Shown piece after piece: positions 1 to 7,478 of a DNA stretch of 64,000 bases (position 1 is the first letter of the stretch; every line of letters begins with the position of its first letter). Under the pieces are notes generated by a model. That model was not told the DNA's origin. It ran no database searches and saw nothing but the letters and a program-made list of their open reading frames with translations. The stretch is from Archangium violaceum. Lineage in GTDB: Bacteria; Myxococcota; Myxococcia; Myxococcales; Myxococcaceae. The translations under genes were made by a program, and so were the position numbers. The stretch covers positions 3,561,001 through 3,625,000 of the forward strand of contig NZ_CP069396.1 in NCBI RefSeq assembly GCF_016887565.1. Reading direction: 5' to 3'.

Positions 1-339
1 GCCCAGCCCCACGGTGGCCACGCAGCGCGCCGAGAGCCCGCCGGACGTGAGACGCACGTCATCGAAGGTGGACACGTCTCGCGAGGTGAGCAGGCCCACC
101 GTCTCCTCCGGCGACTCCTCCCCGAGGCTGGCCGCGAGGAGTGCCACCGGGTCCACTCCCGGGACGAGCTCGTCATCGCGCACCTGCCGCCACACCACCG
201 CCCGCGCGCGCCGGCGGCCCCCGTTGATGACGGCCCAGGAGAGCACCGCGTGGGGACGGGCGAAGCGCACCACCAGCAGCCGCCCACCTCCCTCCATCGA
301 GGGCGCCTCCACCTCCGGCGCGGTGAGGGCGGCCGTCAT
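1..339 (-). CDS. cbiZ: Adenosylcobinamide amidohydrolase CbiZ, partial (C-terminus beyond left edge)
   Basis: CbiZ removes the aminopropanol tail of adenosylcobinamide to give adenosylcobyric acid, so that salvaged corrinoids can re-enter synthesis. The 113 visible N-terminal residues carry the family pattern: a WAVINGG stretch, the segment VDPVALLAASLG, then EETVGLLTSRDVS and the end of the visible part, RCVATVGLG. The gene runs off the left edge without a stop. The ATG overlaps the stop of cbiA (ATGA), so it is translationally coupled as the latest visible gene of the cobalamin operon. The assignment rests on motif recognition over about half the protein. Confidence 0.75.
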   Translation of the reverse strand, partial: MTAALTAPEVEAPSMEGGGRLLVVRFARPHAVLSWAVINGGRRRARAVVWRQVRDDELVPGVDPVALLAASLGEESPEETVGLLTSRDVSTFDDVRLTSGGLSARCVATVGLG

Positions 340-1727
340 GACCGCTGCTCCTTGAAGGCGCGCGCGGAAGCCACGAGTCCCTCGGCGACCAGGGGATTGG
401 AGGCCCAGTGGGCGTGGACGTAGGAGGCCAGCACGTTGGGTGGGCCGAAGCCCTCGCCATGGGTGGTGCCACCGCGCCGCTTGCGGATGCGCAGGGCGCC
501 ACCCTGGGCGGGGACTCCCTCCAGCGTGGAGTAGCGGAACTGGTGCCCGCGGAAGCGCAGCCCCGCTCCGCCCAGCACCGTACGCACCGTCGTCTCTACC
601 TCCACGTAGCCGAGCGCCTGGAGCTTGGGGGCCATCACCGCCACGCCGGGCACCAGCCCGACCATGGGGAAGTCCTGGCCGTCGAGGGTGCGCACGGCCT
701 GGGCGAGGTACATCATCCCGCCGCACTCGGCGTAGATGGGGCCGCCGCGAGCGGAGAAGTCGGTGATGGCGCGCCGTAGGGACTGGTTGTCCGCCAGCTG
801 CCGCGCGTGGAGCTCCGGGTAGCCTCCCCCAAGGTAGAGGGCATGCACGTCCGGCGGCAGGGCCGTGTCCGAGAGCGGAGAGAAAGGCACGCACTGCGCG
901 CCGAGCCGCTCGAGCCGCCGCAGGTTGTCCGCGTAATAGAAGTGGAAGGCGGCATCCTGGGCCACCGCGATGCGGCAGGTGACGGGGGCCTCGGAGAGCT
1001 GCTCGTCCGGTGCCTCCGGCAGGGCAGGGGCCTCGCGTGCGAGCCGCAGGAAGGTGGCCGCGTCGTTCCACTCGGAGAGGAGCGCGCCCCAGGCGTCGAG
1101 GCGCTGCGTGGGGATGCTGTCCTCGGAGGCGGTGAGGAGGCCCAGGTGGCGCCCGGGGAAGGCGAGTGCCTCCTGCTCGGGGAGCCCGCCCACCACGGGC
1201 ACCGCCGTGCCGAGCGCCGCGCGCTGGAGCAGCTCCAGGTGGTTGCGGCTGCCCACGCGGTTGGCGAAGAGGCCCGCCACCTTCAGCGCCGGGTCGAAGG
1301 CCGCCAGCCCGGTGCCGATGGCGGCGATGGTGCGCGCCATGCCCGAGGCGTCCACCACCGCGAGCACGGGCGCCGCGAGCCACTTCGCCACCTGTGCCGC
1401 CGAGCCCTCCTCCGAGTCCGGCGAGGCCCCGTCATAGAGCCCCATCACGCCCTCGATGAGGGCCACGTCACAGCCCTGGCTGGCGTGGCGGAAGGTGGAG
1501 ACGACGGCATCGCGGCCCATCAGCCAGCCGTCGAGGTTGTGGCACGGCGCCCGGGTGGTGCGCGCGTGGTAGCTCGGGTCGAGGTAGTCCGGGCCGCACT
1601 TGAAGGTGGCCACCTTCAGACCGCGCGCCTGGAGTGCCCGGGTGAGGGCCACCATGACGGTCGTCTTGCCCACGCCGCTGGCGGTGCCCGCCACCACCAG
1701 CCGGGGGATGAGGGGAGTGGCGTCCAT
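336..1727 (-). CDS. cbiA: Cobyrinate a,c-diamide synthase CbiA/CobB
   Basis: This 463-aa ATP- and glutamine-dependent enzyme amidates the a and c carboxylates of (cobalt-)cobyrinate. The N-terminal half is a dethiobiotin-synthetase-like P-loop domain (GTASGVGKTT near residue 11, then KCGPDYLDP). The C-terminal half is a class I glutamine amidotransferase domain with the nucleophile Cys in YAECGGMMYL and a late His in SYVHAHW. I chose the ATG at 1727 because it overlaps the stop of cobO and puts the P-loop at its normal place; an upstream in-frame ATG at 1784 would add 19 residues inside cobO. The length is normal for the family. Confidence 0.93.
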   Translation of the reverse strand: MDATPLIPRLVVAGTASGVGKTTVMVALTRALQARGLKVATFKCGPDYLDPSYHARTTRAPCHNLDGWLMGRDAVVSTFRHASQGCDVALIEGVMGLYDGASPDSEEGSAAQVAKWLAAPVLAVVDASGMARTIAAIGTGLAAFDPALKVAGLFANRVGSRNHLELLQRAALGTAVPVVGGLPEQEALAFPGRHLGLLTASEDSIPTQRLDAWGALLSEWNDAATFLRLAREAPALPEAPDEQLSEAPVTCRIAVAQDAAFHFYYADNLRRLERLGAQCVPFSPLSDTALPPDVHALYLGGGYPELHARQLADNQSLRRAITDFSARGGPIYAECGGMMYLAQAVRTLDGQDFPMVGLVPGVAVMAPKLQALGYVEVETTVRTVLGGAGLRFRGHQFRYSTLEGVPAQGGALRIRKRRGGTTHGEGFGPPNVLASYVHAHWASNPLVAEGLVASARAFKEQRS

Positions 1728-2257
1728 CAGAAGTCGAGCCCCACCTGGGCGGGAATGCCCTTCTCGAAGGGATGGCGCACGCACCGCATCTCGGTGACGA
1801 GCTCCGCGGCGGCCAGCAGGGGCTCCGGGGCGGAGCGGCCGGTGACGATGACGTGCACGTGGGGAGGACGCGCCGCCAGGGCCTCCAGTACCTCCTCCAT
1901 GGGGACGAAGCCGTAGTTGATGACGTACGTCAGCTCATCGAGCACCACCACCTCGTGCTCGCCGCTCGTCATCAGGCGCCGGGCCTCGGCCCAGGCCTCC
2001 TGGGCCGCCCTCTTGTCCCGGGACAGGTCCTCGCTCTCCCAGGTGAAGCCCCGGCCCATGGTGAGGAAGACGAGCCCGGGCAGGGTCTCCGCGTAGGTGC
2101 GCTCACCCGTCTTCCACTTGCCCTTGATGAACTGCACCACCGCGGGCTTCATGCCCCGGCCGAGCGCGCGGAACACCACCCCGAGCGCCGCGGTGGTCTT
2201 CCCCTTGCCATCTCCCGTGTAGACGACCAGCAGGCCCTTCGGCTGCTTCGCGCTCAT
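1727..2257 (-). CDS. cobO: Cob(I)yrinic acid a,c-diamide adenosyltransferase CobO/BtuR
   Basis: This 176-aa enzyme transfers the adenosyl group from ATP to the Co(I) corrinoid. It starts with the CobA-type P-loop (YTGDGKGKTTAALG, residues 13-26) and contains FIKGKWKTGE and the VVLDELTYVINYG block, all typical of the CobO/BtuR family, at the usual length. It overlaps the NTPase-CobA fusion gene upstream by 4 bp and cbiA downstream by about 3 bp. Its place just before cbiA fits the order of corrinoid adenosylation and amidation. Confidence 0.94.
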   Translation of the reverse strand: MSAKQPKGLLVVYTGDGKGKTTAALGVVFRALGRGMKPAVVQFIKGKWKTGERTYAETLPGLVFLTMGRGFTWESEDLSRDKRAAQEAWAEARRLMTSGEHEVVVLDELTYVINYGFVPMEEVLEALAARPPHVHVIVTGRSAPEPLLAAAELVTEMRCVRHPFEKGIPAQVGLDF

Positions 2258-3591
2258 GTTCCACTCCCGCGTGCGTGTCGTTCAAACCAGGCGAGGCGCT
2301 CGCGCAGCCGCACCACCTCGCCCACCACCACCAGTGCCGGCGGTCCCAGCGCGTTGCGCTCCCGCACCTGGGCGGCGAGCGTCTCCAGGGTCCCCACCAC
2401 CACCAGCTGCTCGGGCGTGGTGGCCGAGGCGATATAGGCGGCCGGCGTCTGGGGAGCGCGCCCGCACTCCACCAGCCGGGCCAGGTTGGCCTCCAGCTTC
2501 CGGGTGGCCATGAAGAGCACCAGCGTGCCTCCGGCCGCGCCGAGCTTCTCCCAGCAGGTGTGGCTCCGGGGCCCCTCGATGTCATGCCCGGTGACGAAGG
2601 AGACGTCGGAGGCGTGCTCCCGGTGCGTGAGCGGGATGCCAGCGTAGGCGGCGGCCCCGAGCGCGGCGGAGACGCCTGGAACCACCTCGTAGGGAATCCC
2701 CGCCTCGAGCAGCTCCTCCGCCTCCTCGCCGCCCCGGCCGAAGATGAACGGGTCTCCCTGCTTCAACCGCACCACGTGCCGCCCGGCACGGGCCCGCTCG
2801 AGCACCGCCGGGTGCAGCCGGTAGCCGGCCTGGGTGGCGCCCTGGTTGCGGTGGCCCACGAGGATGCGCTCCGCCCGGGGGCCGATCTCCGCGAGCACCG
2901 CCGGGGGGATGAGGGCGTCGTAGGCCACGACCTCCGCCTCTTGCAGCAGCGCCTTCGCGCGCACGGTGAGCAGCCCCGGGTCTCCGGGCCCCGCTCCGAC
3001 CAGGGACACGAAGCCGCCCCGGCGCTCGTCTTTGGGGTACCCGAGGCGCTCCTGGCAGAAGCGCACCCGGTCCTCCAGCGTGGTGAGGGCGTCCGGGACG
3101 AAGTGCAACCGCTCGGCGGGGACGGAGCGGCGCAGGAGCGATTCGAGCACGAGCTGGTAGCGCAGCTCGTCCACCGCGCTGTCTCCCCGGACACCGTCCC
3201 GCTCGTAGGGGAGGACACCCCAGGGGAGGACGAAGACGGCATCATAGTTCCGCACCGCGGCGGCCGAGTCCTCGAGCAGCTCCGGGACGAGCTCCGCGCA
3301 CCTGTGCTGGAGCGCATAGGCGGCGAAGTCCGAGGCGCAGTTGTCCGCGATGAAGCCCTCGCGCCGCTCCTCCTCGCGCAGCCGGCGCACGGCCCACAGC
3401 TCCCGGAGTGCCTTCGCACGCTCGGGGATGGGCAGCTGCTCCAGGCGCTTCCCGGTGCGCATGACGTGCTCCCGGGTCTCCTCGGGGACGAGGGGCAGCC
3501 CGAGGCGGCTTCCCAGTGCGTGCACCAGCGTCGTCTTTCCCACGCCGGCCGAGCCGGTGATGGCGATGCGCGGCGGCCGGTCAGCGTGCAT
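2254..3591 (-). CDS. cobA: Fusion: P-loop NTPase (NadR/AAA-like) + uroporphyrinogen-III C-methyltransferase (SUMT)
   Basis: This is a two-domain protein of 445 aa. Residues about 195-440 are a complete SUMT, which converts uroporphyrinogen III to precorrin-2: VGAGPGDPGLLTVRA, VAYDALI, KQGDPFIFGRGGEEAE, VVPGVSAALGAAAYAGIPLTHR and FVTGHD are all present. Residues 1-190 form a separate NTPase domain with Walker A GSAGVGKTT (residues 13-21), an EETRE segment and a later DAVFVLPWG segment, resembling the NadR-kinase/AAA_28 group. SUMT alone is normally about 250 aa, so the extra domain is real added sequence. Its role is unknown; a nucleotide kinase or regulatory switch for corrin synthesis is only speculation. 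It overlaps cbiF by 11 bp and cobO by 4 bp. Confidence 0.9.
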   Translation of the reverse strand: MHADRPPRIAITGSAGVGKTTLVHALGSRLGLPLVPEETREHVMRTGKRLEQLPIPERAKALRELWAVRRLREEERREGFIADNCASDFAAYALQHRCAELVPELLEDSAAAVRNYDAVFVLPWGVLPYERDGVRGDSAVDELRYQLVLESLLRRSVPAERLHFVPDALTTLEDRVRFCQERLGYPKDERRGGFVSLVGAGPGDPGLLTVRAKALLQEAEVVAYDALIPPAVLAEIGPRAERILVGHRNQGATQAGYRLHPAVLERARAGRHVVRLKQGDPFIFGRGGEEAEELLEAGIPYEVVPGVSAALGAAAYAGIPLTHREHASDVSFVTGHDIEGPRSHTCWEKLGAAGGTLVLFMATRKLEANLARLVECGRAPQTPAAYIASATTPEQLVVVGTLETLAAQVRERNALGPPALVVVGEVVRLRERLAWFERHARGSGT

Positions 3592-4348
3592 CGTCCGTCC
3601 CCCTTCGGAAGCGGTGGGTGAAGGAGGGGTCGTACAGGCGCGAGTTGGCGAAGTCCTTCGCCTCCAGCACCTCGCCCACGAGGATCATCGCGGTCGCGTT
3701 GATGCGCTCGGCGCGCACCTTGTCACCGATGTCCGCGAGGGTTCCGCGCACGATCTTCTGGTCCGGCCAGGTGGCCTTCTGCACCACCGCGACCGGGCAG
3801 TCCGGTCCATAGGAGGGCAGCAGCCGCTCCACGACGTCGCGGATGAGGCCCGCGCTGAGGAAGAGCGCCAGGGTGGCACGGTGGCGCGCCAGGTCCTCCA
3901 GCTTCTCCCCTTCCGGCATGAGGGTGCGGCCCTCGGCGCGGCTGATGATGACCGTCTGCGACAGCTCCGGCAGCGTCAGCTCCTTGCCCAGCACCGCGGC
4001 CGCGGCGGTGAACGAGGAGACGCCCGGGATGATCTCATAGGGGATGCCGAGCTCCTCCAACCTGCGGAGCTGCTCCGCGGTGGAGCCGAAGATGGACGGG
4101 TCTCCCGTGTGGACGCGCGCCACGTCCTGGTCCGCCGCCTGAGCCTCCTTGAAGACGTCGATGATCTGATCGAGCGTCATCGACGAGGAATCGAGCACCC
4201 GGGCCTCTGGACGGGCCCGCGCGATGACGGCCTTCGGCACGAGCGAGCCGGTATAGAGGACCACGGGGCACTGCTCGACGAGCTCGGCCCCGCGCAGGGT
4301 GATGAGCTTCGGATCTCCGGGTCCGGCACCGATGATGTAGACCTTCAT
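3581..4348 (-). CDS. cbiF: (Cobalt-)precorrin-4 C11-methyltransferase CobM/CbiF
   Basis: This 255-aa SAM-dependent tetrapyrrole methylase methylates C11 of (cobalt-)precorrin-4. It begins with MKVYIIGAGPGDPKLITLRG and shows VLYTGSLVP, the HTGDPSIFGS loop, IIPGVSSFTAAAA and the SRAEGRT region that separates CobM/CbiF from the other corrin methylases. A clear GAGGAGA ribosome-binding site precedes the ATG. It lies between the unknown 131-aa gene and the NTPase-SUMT fusion. Confidence 0.94.
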   Translation of the reverse strand: MKVYIIGAGPGDPKLITLRGAELVEQCPVVLYTGSLVPKAVIARARPEARVLDSSSMTLDQIIDVFKEAQAADQDVARVHTGDPSIFGSTAEQLRRLEELGIPYEIIPGVSSFTAAAAVLGKELTLPELSQTVIISRAEGRTLMPEGEKLEDLARHRATLALFLSAGLIRDVVERLLPSYGPDCPVAVVQKATWPDQKIVRGTLADIGDKVRAERINATAMILVGEVLEAKDFANSRLYDPSFTHRFRRGTDDAR

Positions 4349-4358
4349 TGTCTTCTCC

Positions 4359-4754
4359 TCAGGAGCAGCGCAGCACCGCTTCGCGGACCAGGTCCCAGAC
4401 GTGTCCGGGCATCTGCGCCAGCCAGCGCGCGTCCGTCTCCGGCTTCGCCTCGTGCTCGGTGACGAGCCGCCACAGCCGCTCCGACACCGAGCCGTTGCGG
4501 CGGATGACCAGGCGCTCGGAGAGCAGCCGCGCCAGGGCCTCGCCCTCGAGTTCCATCACCAACAACGGTCGAGCCACCTCCACCGTGCGCACCGGGGAGA
4601 GGCGCACATAGGGCAGCTCCACCCCTGGCAGCTGGGGAGGCGGCTCGAAGCCCGCCGCCGCCCAGTTACACGGCTCCTTGAGGTCTCCCACCAGGAAGAA
4701 CTCCCCTTCGGTGGAGGCAAGCAGCGCTCCGGCCAGACGTCCCACGAAGGCCAT
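4359..4754 (-). CDS. Hypothetical protein of the cobalamin operon (131 aa)
   Basis: I do not recognise this family. The 131-aa soluble protein has no signal peptide or membrane segment. The N-terminal half has a FFLVGDLKEPCNWAAAGFEP segment and a run of hydrophobic strands. The C-terminal third is more charged and probably helical (LLSERLVIRRNG, LWRLVTEHEAK) and ends in a Cys. It is 3 bp from cobJ and 10 bp from cbiF in the same direction, so it is certainly cotranscribed. Guesses such as a corrin chaperone or degenerate regulatory subunit cannot be supported. Coding reality is supported by tight spacing and by a frame without a stop between two known genes. Confidence 0.75.
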   Translation of the reverse strand: MAFVGRLAGALLASTEGEFFLVGDLKEPCNWAAAGFEPPPQLPGVELPYVRLSPVRTVEVARPLLVMELEGEALARLLSERLVIRRNGSVSERLWRLVTEHEAKPETDARWLAQMPGHVWDLVREAVLRCS

Positions 4755-4757
4755 GGC

Positions 4758-5585
4758 TCAGACCTCCTCCCCGCGCAGCACGAGGGAGCGGCCCGGCTGC
4801 TGTCCCGGCAGCACGTCTCCCTCCAGGGTGTACTTCCGTGTGTAGCCTCGTGGCGTGACCATGTAGCCCTCGAAGAGGAAGGTGTGCGAGTTGCCCACGA
4901 TGACGGTGGTGAGCATGCCGATCTCGTAGTCCAGGAAGTGGTCCAGGTCGGTCATGACGATCTTCTCCGCCTCGCGGTAGGCGCCCTTCACGAGCGCCAC
5001 CGGGGTGGTGCCCTCGCGGTAGCGGCGGATGATGGAGTGGGCCTCGACGATCTGCCGGGTGCGCCGCCCGCTCGCGGGGTTGTAGAGCGAGATGACGAAG
5101 TCGGCCGATGCGGCCGCCTCGATGCGCTTCGCGATGACGGGCCAGGGCGTGAGCAGGTCCGACAGGGAGATGGTGCAGCTGTCGTGGACCAGCGGGGCTC
5201 CCACGCGCGAGGCGCAGGAGTTGGCCGCGGTGATGCCGGGGATGAGCTGAAGGGTCGGGGGCTGCCCGCGCGTCCAGCCCAGGTCGCGCAGCACCTCGAA
5301 GACGAGCCCCGCCATGCCATAGACGCCGGCATCCCCGGAGGAGATGAGCGCCACGTTGGCACCGGCCCGAGCGCGCTCCACCGCCGAGCGGGCCCGGCCG
5401 ATCTCCTCCGTCATGCCCGTCTGCACGACTTCCTTGCCCTCGAGCAGGTGGCGCACGAGCTTCACGTAGGTGCGGTAGCCCACCACCACCTGCGCGGCGC
5501 GAATGGCCTCCAGGGCGGCGGGCGTGGCATGGGCTCCATCACCGGGCCCGATACCGACGACGGACAGGACTCCTCCGCTAGACAT
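4758..5585 (-). CDS. cobJ: Precorrin-3B C17-methyltransferase CobJ/CbiH
   Basis: This 275-aa tetrapyrrole methylase carries out C17 methylation and ring contraction. Visible motifs are VVGIGPGDGAHATPAA at the N-terminus, VGYRTYV, the SSGDAGVYGMAG loop, IPGITAANSCASRVGAPL and SLSDLLTPW. A long C-terminal part (YNPASGRRTRQI, TVIVGNSHTF) is typical of CobJ/CbiH. In the cobalt-early route the substrate is cobalt-precorrin-3, consistent with cbiX, cbiG and cbiD in the same operon. It overlaps cbiG by 8 bp. Confidence 0.94.
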   Translation of the reverse strand: MSSGGVLSVVGIGPGDGAHATPAALEAIRAAQVVVGYRTYVKLVRHLLEGKEVVQTGMTEEIGRARSAVERARAGANVALISSGDAGVYGMAGLVFEVLRDLGWTRGQPPTLQLIPGITAANSCASRVGAPLVHDSCTISLSDLLTPWPVIAKRIEAAASADFVISLYNPASGRRTRQIVEAHSIIRRYREGTTPVALVKGAYREAEKIVMTDLDHFLDYEIGMLTTVIVGNSHTFLFEGYMVTPRGYTRKYTLEGDVLPGQQPGRSLVLRGEEV

Positions 5586-6717
5586 GGACGAGCTCCTTTC
5601 GAGGCGAATGAGGAATGCGCGCGGCGGCGAACGTCATGGAACGTCCGGCGCCGGGCTCGGTGTAGATCTGCTTGCGGACGAGCAGCTCGGTGGCCCCGGA
5701 GGCGAGCAGCGCCGCTGGCTCCGCGACCCCCCGGGTGCCCACGTGCCGCTTCACCGTTTCGGAGGGAGTGGGGACGGGCACCGCGTCCAGCTCCGCGGCT
5801 GGATACGTCTGGAGCGCCCAGCCATGCTTCTGGCACAGCGCCAGCAGTGCCGGCTCGTCCGCCTTCAGGTCCACGGTGGCCACCGCCTTCACGGAGGCGG
5901 GTGACAGCAGGGCCTGTGCGAGCAGTTGGGCCACGCCCCGCTCGACCAGCTCCTCCGGGGTGCCCCGGTCGCAGCCGATCCCCAGCACCAGGCTGCGGGG
6001 CCGGTAGATGACGGCCTTCTCCCAGTGGGCGCGGTGGGTCTCGCGGAGGTCCCGGTCGGTGGCGATGAGGAGCATCTCCCACGCCCCCGGGTCCACTCCG
6101 TCGAGGCTCCGCGTGTACCGCACGCCGGGAGGCAGCGGCTTGTCCTCGGGCCACCAGGAGGGCTCGCCCGCTTCCTGGACGAAGAGCACCGGGGTCTCGT
6201 TCACCACGGCGGCACAGCCGCGCGTGACGTTGCGCTCCAGGTCATCCAGCCTCCAGCCCAGCTCGCGCCCGAGGATGTCCACCGTGAGGGTGCCCCGCAC
6301 ATCCGAGGCGGTGGTGACCACCGGGGTGGAGCCGAGCACTCCGGCGACCCGCTCGGTGAAGGCATTGCCCCGGCCCACGTGCCCCGACAGCACGCAGATG
6401 GAGAAGCGGGCGGCGTCGTCGACGCACACCACGGCCGGGTCCACCTTCTTGTCCTCGAGGAGCGGGGCGATCATCCGCACCACCGCCCCCACGCTGATGA
6501 TGAAGACGTGGCAGTCGTAGGCGGTGAAGGTGCGCGACAGGGTGGGCCCCATGGGCAGCGGCATGGGCAGGGCGCCCGCGGGGGCGCGGGCCATGAGCTT
6601 CTCGGAGACGTAGAGCTCCGCGCCGGGCAGCCCCGCGAGGAGCCGCTCGGCGATGGCCAGCCCGTGCAGGGTGATGGCGTAGACGGCGAAGGGCTTGCGA
6701 GCCGCGGGGAGACTCAC
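5578..6717 (-). CDS. cbiG: Cobalt-precorrin-5A hydrolase CbiG
   Basis: CbiG opens the delta-lactone of cobalt-precorrin-5A and releases acetaldehyde, the hallmark step of the cobalt-early pathway. At 379 aa the protein has the N-terminal and middle domains (FIISVGAVVRMIAPLLEDKK, VSVLSGHVGRGN-like CVLSGHVGRGNAFTERVA, TTASDVRGT) and the C-terminal CobE-like domain (VLGIGCDRGTPEELVE, ATVDLKADEPALLALC). I chose the GTG at 6717 because it makes a GTGA overlap with the stop of cobI; the frame stays open upstream for 30 codons inside cobI. Confidence 0.92.
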   Translation of the reverse strand: MSLPAARKPFAVYAITLHGLAIAERLLAGLPGAELYVSEKLMARAPAGALPMPLPMGPTLSRTFTAYDCHVFIISVGAVVRMIAPLLEDKKVDPAVVCVDDAARFSICVLSGHVGRGNAFTERVAGVLGSTPVVTTASDVRGTLTVDILGRELGWRLDDLERNVTRGCAAVVNETPVLFVQEAGEPSWWPEDKPLPPGVRYTRSLDGVDPGAWEMLLIATDRDLRETHRAHWEKAVIYRPRSLVLGIGCDRGTPEELVERGVAQLLAQALLSPASVKAVATVDLKADEPALLALCQKHGWALQTYPAAELDAVPVPTPSETVKRHVGTRGVAEPAALLASGATELLVRKQIYTEPGAGRSMTFAAARIPHSPRKELVHV

Positions 6718-7478
6718 CGGGCCACCTCCGCCGTCTGGGCGAAACGGCCAGCGAGCACGCCACTGCGATCCTTCTTCGCCACCACCACCATGGAGAAGTA
6801 GTCGCACTTGTCGTTGCGGATGCTGCGCAGGTCGCGCACCACCTTCTCCTGGCCCGTGGACGCGCGCGACACGTAGACGGCGCGCTCCAGCAGGCCCTCG
6901 CGCTCGAGCGCCTCCACCACCTGCGGCATGACGGAGCTCACCTTCATCAGCAGCACGGTGTCGAAGTCGCGCAGCACGCGGGCGAGGTCCTCCACGCCGT
7001 AGGTGGCGGGCAGGACGGCGATGCGCTCCTGTCCGTCGGCCACCGGCACCTGCACCGACGCGGGCACGGCGGTGATGGAGGAGACCGCGGGCACCACCTC
7101 GGTGCGCGCCCCGGGGAAGCGGTGGGGAGCCTCCGACAGGAGGTAGATGAAGGTGCTGTAGATGAGCGGATCTCCCTCCGTGATGAAGGCCACCCGCTTG
7201 CCCGCCGCCAGGCGCGGGGCCAGCTGCGCGTACGCCTCTTCCCAGGCGGGCCGCAGCCGCTCCGGATCCTTGGTCATCGGGAAGGTGAGGAAGAGGCGCT
7301 CCTGCCCGGGCACCTCGCCCACGTTGTCCTTGGCGATGCGCCAGGCGAACGACTCGTCATAGGCCGAGCGCCGGGGAATCGCGATGACGTCCGCCGTCCG
7401 GAGCGTGTTCACCGCCCGGAGCGTCATCAGGTCGGGAGCGCCGGGTCCCACGCCTACGCCAATCAACACGCCACTCAT
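6714..7478 (-). CDS. cobI: (Cobalt-)precorrin-2 C20-methyltransferase CobI/CbiL
   Basis: This 254-aa methylase acts at C20 of (cobalt-)precorrin-2. It shows VGVGPGAPDLMTLRAVN, an IAIPRRSAYDESFAWRI segment, FPMTKDPERLRPAW, ITEGDPLIYSTFIYLL and VPAVSSITAVPAS, which together are specific for CobI/CbiL. The ATG at 7478 forms an ATGA with the end of cobL. The same frame stays open for more than 240 codons upstream inside cobL, which is antisense-free GC-rich read-through and not coding. Confidence 0.94.
   Translation of the reverse strand: MSGVLIGVGVGPGAPDLMTLRAVNTLRTADVIAIPRRSAYDESFAWRIAKDNVGEVPGQERLFLTFPMTKDPERLRPAWEEAYAQLAPRLAAGKRVAFITEGDPLIYSTFIYLLSEAPHRFPGARTEVVPAVSSITAVPASVQVPVADGQERIAVLPATYGVEDLARVLRDFDTVLLMKVSSVMPQVVEALEREGLLERAVYVSRASTGQEKVVRDLRSIRNDKCDYFSMVVVAKKDRSGVLAGRFAQTAEVAR

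Noticed and set aside
14-355. Plus-strand frame at the left edge
   Set aside because: Antisense to the cbiZ start, which has family motifs and an ATGA overlap with cbiA.
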